DNA from: Streptomyces sp. 11x1
GTDB taxonomy: Bacteria > Actinomycetota > Actinomycetes > Streptomycetales > Streptomycetaceae
Length of the DNA: 64,000 nt
Direction: 5' to 3'
Assembly: GCF_032598905.1 (NCBI RefSeq)
Contig: NZ_CP122458.1
Location: forward strand, 6,597,001 to 6,661,000
A program made the position numbers and the translations under genes. This document shows positions 60,213 to 64,000 of this stretch, in pieces. How positions within the stretch are numbered: position 1 is the stretch's first letter; each line of letters opens with the position of its first letter. The notes beneath the pieces were generated by a model. It saw only the letters and a program-made list of their open reading frames with translations, had not been told where the DNA came from and searched no databases.

Positions 60213-60874
60213 CTGCTGACGTCGTAGACCTTAGCACCCTGATCGGCGGGAGGAAAAATCGATACACGCACGGTCGCGGAGGCCCTCGACCGGGCCGCCC
60301 GCACCGCCGCCCAGAGCAGTACCTCGGGCCCCGGAAGCCAAGGTCGCCGGGTGTCCGGGGCGACGAGCCAGCGGGAGCCGAGGCGGGTGACACCGGGGGT
60401 GTCGGAGGTCCGGGCGGCCGGGGAACCGTCGGTGCCGCGGGAGCCCTCGGGGGCCAGCACGGGCGGGACGGTGACCGCGTCGCCGGTGCCGTGACAGAGC
60501 AGGGGCGGGACCGCACCGGTACGGCCGGGGGAGCCCCACTCCTCCCACTCCAGGAGGGTGGGCAGCCGCTGGGCGGTGCCGGGGGCGCCGAACAGGAGCA
60601 CGCGCCCGCGGTAGACGGCGACCGGTCCGGAGCCGGGGCCCTCGGCCCATAACCGGTCGAGCATGCGCCGCCCGAAGAGCGCCGGCACGCTGACGACATC
60701 GAAGACGGAGCCGCACGGCAGCACCACGGGGGCGGTCGGCCTCTCCTCCCACAGCGTCAGCGTGCTCCGCGGATACGTTCCTGCCGAGGCGAGCCAAGCG
60801 GCCCCCTCCGCCGTGACGCCGGCGATATCGACCCCGTCCTCCGGATACCTGCCCGTCCCCACTCCACCGCTCAT
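60203..60874 (-). CDS. Hypothetical protein resembling the actinobacterial primase/polymerase-annotated family
   Basis: 223 residues from ATG 60874. Landmarks: AAWLASAGTYPRSTLTLWEERP, VLPCGSVFDVVSVPALFGRRMLDRLW, PVAVYRGRVLLFGAPGTAQRLPTLLEWEEWG, GDAVTVPPVLAPEGSRG, SRWLVAPDTRRPWLPGPEVLLWAAVRAA and the ending KVYDVSRRR. I recall close Streptomyces homologues annotated as bifunctional DNA primase/polymerase N-terminal domain proteins. Clear catalytic Asp motifs of primases are not evident here, so the biochemical label is doubtful. The TAG stop is inside tRNA-Lys-3. Confidence 0.75.
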   Translation of the reverse strand: MSGGVGTGRYPEDGVDIAGVTAEGAAWLASAGTYPRSTLTLWEERPTAPVVLPCGSVFDVVSVPALFGRRMLDRLWAEGPGSGPVAVYRGRVLLFGAPGTAQRLPTLLEWEEWGSPGRTGAVPPLLCHGTGDAVTVPPVLAPEGSRGTDGSPAARTSDTPGVTRLGSRWLVAPDTRRPWLPGPEVLLWAAVRAARSRASATVRVSIFPPADQGAKVYDVSRRR

Positions 60875-61154
60875 GCGTCCAGGTCTACCGCCCGTGACCA
60901 CGCACCCCCGAGCAGTTACCGGAAACTGGTACACGAGATAAGCAAGTGGGGTATCTTGCCCACCCGGCATATGCCAGACGGTGTTTCAGGTCCGCCGGGT
61001 TAGGTGACTGCGGGCAGTCGTGCCGCTGGGGCGATGGGGGAGGGTGGGCGCAGCGGCACCCGTGCAAGCGCCGGTGAGCGAAACAGGCCCCCGACCCCGG
61101 GCAACGCGCAAGCCACCCCCACCCCGCCCAGCTCAGCGGCCCCCGCCCAGCCCC

Positions 61155-61517
61155 TCAGATGGACTCCGGCCCGCTCACATCCCGCCCCCGCAACAGATCC
61201 CGCCCGAACTCCACCATCTTCTTGGCGTAGTCCTCGGTCCACTCCGCCCGCTCCGCGATGTCCGCCGAGGTCAGCCGATCGAGCCGCCGAGGATCGGCGA
61301 GCTGGGCCGCGGCGATCGCCTGGAACTCCACGGCCCGGTCCGCCGCCGCCCGGAACGCCTGCGTCAACTCCGTCGCCCGCGACAGCAGCGCCCGCGGATC
61401 GTCGATCGACTCCAGATCGAAGAAGTGCTCGGGGTCGCCGGCCGCCTCCGCCGGCTCGAAGAGCAGGGGCGCGGGCCGCAGCCGCGGTTCGTTCCGACGC
61501 GACGTGGGCTCCGCCAT
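61155..61517 (-). CDS. Hypothetical helical protein
   Basis: 120 residues from ATG 61517, with GGAGGAGAAG just upstream. Mostly helical: PRALLSRATELTQAFRAAADRAVEFQAIAAAQLADP and LTSADIAERAEWTEDYAKKMVEFGRDLLR. The latter looks like a small HTH-like or coiled segment. No family recognised. It lies downstream of the ATPase gene on the same strand (182-base gap), so it could belong to the same locus. Confidence 0.65.
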   Translation of the reverse strand: MAEPTSRRNEPRLRPAPLLFEPAEAAGDPEHFFDLESIDDPRALLSRATELTQAFRAAADRAVEFQAIAAAQLADPRRLDRLTSADIAERAEWTEDYAKKMVEFGRDLLRGRDVSGPESI

Positions 61518-61699
61518 GTCTTCTCCTCCTCGTACGACGGTTCAGTCGGCCGACCCCCGGGGCGTCCCGGGTGGAGGGCCACCGTCCATTCTCTCGTGAC
61601 CGCGCAAGTGGGCATCGAGCCCGACCGGCGCCCCACACGCCGGCCCTCGCACACCCGCGCCCCCGCGACACCCCGGCCCACGCCGACCGGCCCCGCTCC

Positions 61700-63043
61700 C
61701 TAGGGCTCCCAGCTCACCCGATGCTCCGCCAGCGTCGCCAGCACCGCGTGGTTCGCCTCCCAGCCGTCCGGGAACTTCACGGTCACCCCCAGCTGGACCG
61801 GCTCGGTGGACGGGTGGTCGTCGAGCAGGTCGGTCACGCCCGCCCGGCACACCACGATGCAGGCGTGCCGGTGCCGGGAGGCGAGGACGCACAGCCGCCC
61901 GGTCTCCAGATGGAACGCCGTCGCGTCGGGGCGCCCGGACAGCGGGTGGAGGACGACAGTGACGTCGTACTCCCGCCCCTGGAGCCGGTTCGCCGTGTCG
62001 ACCACCACGTCCGCGACCCCCAGCTCGGCCAGCGCGGAGCGCACGGCGGCCGCCTGGTCACGGTGGGCCGTGCCGACGGCGATCCGGTCGGCGGTCAGCG
62101 GCACGGGCTCCTCGGACCGCTCCGAGGTCGCCGCCCCACCCCGGTCGAGGAGCCGCCGTACGACCAGCGCGACGGCCCGTACCACCTCGGGGTCGGTCCG
62201 TGGGGTGTGCCGGGCCGGCAGCTCCAGCAGCCCCCACCCCGACTCGGCGGCCTCGTCGATGACCCGGTCCGGGCCGGAGCCGTCCGCCGGCACCGCGAAC
62301 CCGAGCCGCCGGTCCCCGTGGTCCGTGCCGCTGCGGAACGGCGTGAAGGGGTAGAACGCGTCGGAGACCAGGGGTGCCGCCGACGCCGGGAGCCGCCAGG
62401 ACACCGGCAGCCGGTGCTGCGGCAGGTCGGGGTTGTGGGCCAGCAGCGTCGTCACAGCCGAGGCCGACGGGTCGTACGACAGCCCCGCCCACTGCTCGCT
62501 GCCCACGATCGCGAACGGGTCCAACTGCCCCGGGTCGCCCACGAACAGCGCCCGCTCGAAGAGCCCGGCCACCGCCAGCAGCGCGTCCGACCGCATCTGG
62601 TACGCCTCGTCGACGATCGCGTGCCGCCAGGGCTCGACGCCCTTGACGTGCGCCCACTTCGCGGCCGTGGAGATCACCACGTCCAGCCCGGCCAGCTCGG
62701 CGGCCTTCGTCGACTTCCGTACGTTCGGCAGGGTGTCCAGCGCCTTGTCGTACGGGTCGCTGTCGCTGCTGTGCAGTCGGCCGACCGGGAGTTCCGGGTC
62801 CTTCTCGGCGAGCCGGAGCACCAGGTCGTCGACCTGCGCGTTCGTCTGCGCGATGACCATCAGGGGGCGCCCGGCCGCGGCGAGTTCGAGCGCGGCGCGG
62901 ACGACGAGCGTCGACTTCCCGGCACCGGGCGGCGAGTCGACGACGACCCCACGCGCGTCGCCGTGCAGCGTGTCGCGCAGGATCGCGTCGGTCGCGCGGC
63001 CGGCCGCCGCCCCGGGATCGAGCACGGCCTCGGTGGGGGTCAC
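61700..63043 (-). CDS. Superfamily 1-type DNA/RNA helicase-like ATPase
   Basis: 447 residues from GTG 63043, overlapping the upstream gene stop (GTGA). Walker A SPPGAGKST (37-45), motif Ia VIAQTNAQVDDL, Walker B HAIVDEAYQ (Asp145, Glu146), motif III LFVGDPGQLDPF, motif IV/V WRLPASAAPLV and TANRLQGREYDVTVVLHPL (the QGxExD motif), and motif VI LASRHRHACIVV. This is a compact SF1 helicase of the Upf1/AAA_12 type with no fused nuclease. It probably acts with the upstream protein, since the genes are translationally coupled. Function unknown. Confidence 0.85.
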   Translation of the reverse strand: MTPTEAVLDPGAAAGRATDAILRDTLHGDARGVVVDSPPGAGKSTLVVRAALELAAAGRPLMVIAQTNAQVDDLVLRLAEKDPELPVGRLHSSDSDPYDKALDTLPNVRKSTKAAELAGLDVVISTAAKWAHVKGVEPWRHAIVDEAYQMRSDALLAVAGLFERALFVGDPGQLDPFAIVGSEQWAGLSYDPSASAVTTLLAHNPDLPQHRLPVSWRLPASAAPLVSDAFYPFTPFRSGTDHGDRRLGFAVPADGSGPDRVIDEAAESGWGLLELPARHTPRTDPEVVRAVALVVRRLLDRGGAATSERSEEPVPLTADRIAVGTAHRDQAAAVRSALAELGVADVVVDTANRLQGREYDVTVVLHPLSGRPDATAFHLETGRLCVLASRHRHACIVVCRAGVTDLLDDHPSTEPVQLGVTVKFPDGWEANHAVLATLAEHRVSWEP

Positions 63044-64000
63044 AGGATGTCCTCCTCGGTCACCGGGTCCGGCAGCGGTACGGCGTCCGGTTCACCCGGC
63101 GGCCCGCCGTGCGTCCACGGTGTCTCCTCCGGGTCCGGCAGCTTCGCCCCGCCCCGCTGGTCGTGTTCGAAGAGGGTGAAGCAGAGCCGGTCCCCCTTCT
63201 CGGGGACGGACCCCACCTCCGGCTCCTTGCCCCGGCCCATCTTGTCCATGATCCGCAGCACCAGCAGGGTCTCGCCCGCGTCGGCCGCCCCGTCGGGCCC
63301 GCCCGGCTCGTGCCCGACGAACTCCGCCGTCTGTGGCTTCCCGCCCAGCGAGCGGTACACCTTCGCCCGCTCCCCGAGATGCGGCCGGTCGCGTGTCCGT
63401 AGGGTCACCAGCGGCCGCGGGCTCGGGCGCTTGCCCTCGCTGTACGCCATCGCGACGTCCACGACCTCGCCGGCGAACGCCTCCCCGGCCAGCCGTCGCC
63501 CGGCCATCACGAGGGGGTCGTCCAGGGCCTCCTGGGCGTCGAGGCGGGCCTGTTCGCGCTCGCGCGCGGCCAGCTTGTTCGCGGCGGTGACCGCGTCGTC
63601 GACGCGCGGCTGCGGGGGCTCCCCTGCGACGATCCGGTCGCGGTGGCCGGTGAAGGACCAGCGGTCGCGGGTCCACCGGTCGGCCGCGTGGGCGCCCTCC
63701 GGCAGGGCGCGCAGCAGATCCAGGCCGTGCCAGACCGCGTCCCAGGTGGGCCGGGTGCGGCTCTCGACCAGGGCGCGGATCTCCCGCTCGGCGGCGGTCA
63801 GCGCCCCCAGCCGGTCGTCGGCCTCCAGGCCGTCCTCGGCGGCGGCCAGCGCGAGCCGCGCCCGGTCGTACCGCTCGATGGCCGGGGCCAGCAGCTTGTT
63901 GTCGAACGCCGGGTCGGTCGCGGGCCCGGCGGGCGGGCACAGCAACTGGCCCTCGGCGTCCCGCGCCAGCTCGGCCCGCCGCGCCGCAGCCTCGCCCGAC
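63040..64000 (-). CDS. Conserved hypothetical protein coupled to the helicase gene (5' end outside window)
   Basis: The frame is open from the window end to the stop at 63040 (320 residues visible). The visible part starts with helical, charged sequence (EAAARRAELARDAEGQL, ALAAAEDGLEADDRLGALTAAEREIRALVESR), then a beta-rich C-terminal region with RPLVTLRTRDRPHLGERAKVYRSLGGK, TLLVLRIMDKMGRGKEP and LCFTLFEHDQRGGA. No catalytic motif recognised. The helicase GTG overlaps the stop by four bases, so both are made together. Confidence 0.75.
   Translation of the reverse strand, partial: SGEAAARRAELARDAEGQLLCPPAGPATDPAFDNKLLAPAIERYDRARLALAAAEDGLEADDRLGALTAAEREIRALVESRTRPTWDAVWHGLDLLRALPEGAHAADRWTRDRWSFTGHRDRIVAGEPPQPRVDDAVTAANKLAAREREQARLDAQEALDDPLVMAGRRLAGEAFAGEVVDVAMAYSEGKRPSPRPLVTLRTRDRPHLGERAKVYRSLGGKPQTAEFVGHEPGGPDGAADAGETLLVLRIMDKMGRGKEPEVGSVPEKGDRLCFTLFEHDQRGGAKLPDPEETPWTHGGPPGEPDAVPLPDPVTEEDIL

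Overview
The window is a stretch of high-GC actinobacterial chromosome, almost certainly Streptomyces. GC is about 70% with strong GC3 bias. The families present are typical of the genus: DUF397, DUF6879 and DUF5753 regulators, DUF6412-YidC, class E and F sortases, and the CslA-GlxA hyphal-tip glycan genes. Gene order around 31.8-58.2 kb (endoglucanase, glxA, cslA, P60 hydrolase, chitin-type LPMO, Ehu-like ABC transporter, PAS-GGDEF-EAL protein) resembles the S. coelicolor SCO2838 to SCO2817 interval as I remember it. No CRISPR array, rRNA, transposase or complete insertion sequence was seen.

Layout. 0-5.7 kb holds core or hypothetical genes: a DUF445 tail, small membrane proteins, a 5'-truncated DUF2269 remnant, a lipoprotein and a winged-helix HTH_42 protein. 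5.8-17.8 kb is an accessory island. It carries a Phd/RelE-like toxin-antitoxin pair, a DUF4240 gene, a radical SAM-CYTH pair, an XRE(DUF5753)-DUF6879 module, an XRE(DUF5753)-DUF397 module divergent from a HATPase, and then a restriction-modification cluster. That cluster has an HNH nuclease, a C5-cytosine methyltransferase, Vsr, an NgoMIV-like putative endonuclease and a clear NaeI-family endonuclease. Its distal 2 kb is visibly AT-richer than the flanks, and a long inverted repeat sits at its right edge.

18.1-31.4 kb is surface and secretion biology: a SEC-C protein, a GH30 hydrolase, a class E sortase, DUF6412-YidC2, FAH hydrolase, UPF0303 plus Gfo/Idh oxidoreductase, a ROK regulator, a putative sorted surface protein ending in LAASG-TM-RRR, a HAD phosphatase and a secreted protein paired with a class F sortase. 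31.8-41.4 kb is the tip-glycan locus: GH6 endoglucanase, translationally coupled cslA-glxA, an NlpC/P60 hydrolase, a Band-7 protein and an AA10 LPMO preceded by a DasR-like site. 41.5-45.7 kb holds a DUF3592 protein, an acyl-CoA synthetase and a NarL-type two-component pair.

45.9-54.9 kb is a coherent catabolic or uptake locus: IclR regulator, ehuBCDA-like ABC transporter, DUF3830, amidase, D-2-hydroxyacid dehydrogenase and two overlapping maleate isomerase/Asp-Glu racemase family genes. 55.2-64 kb contains an LLM oxidoreductase, the PAS-GGDEF-EAL protein (probable cdgA), an M6-like metalloprotease, and an SF1-type ATPase with an overlapping upstream partner gene that runs off the window.

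Three identical tRNA-Lys(CTT) genes lie on the minus strand at 37.4, 45.7 and 60.1 kb, each followed by a strong hairpin. A dispersed GC-rich repeat (core CAGTTCCCCGCGCCCCT) occurs at seven places, six of them at gene 3' ends. The strongest candidates for undescribed biology are the two-endonuclease R-M cluster, the radical SAM-CYTH pair, and the amidase/isomerase-pair/DUF3830/Ehu locus.
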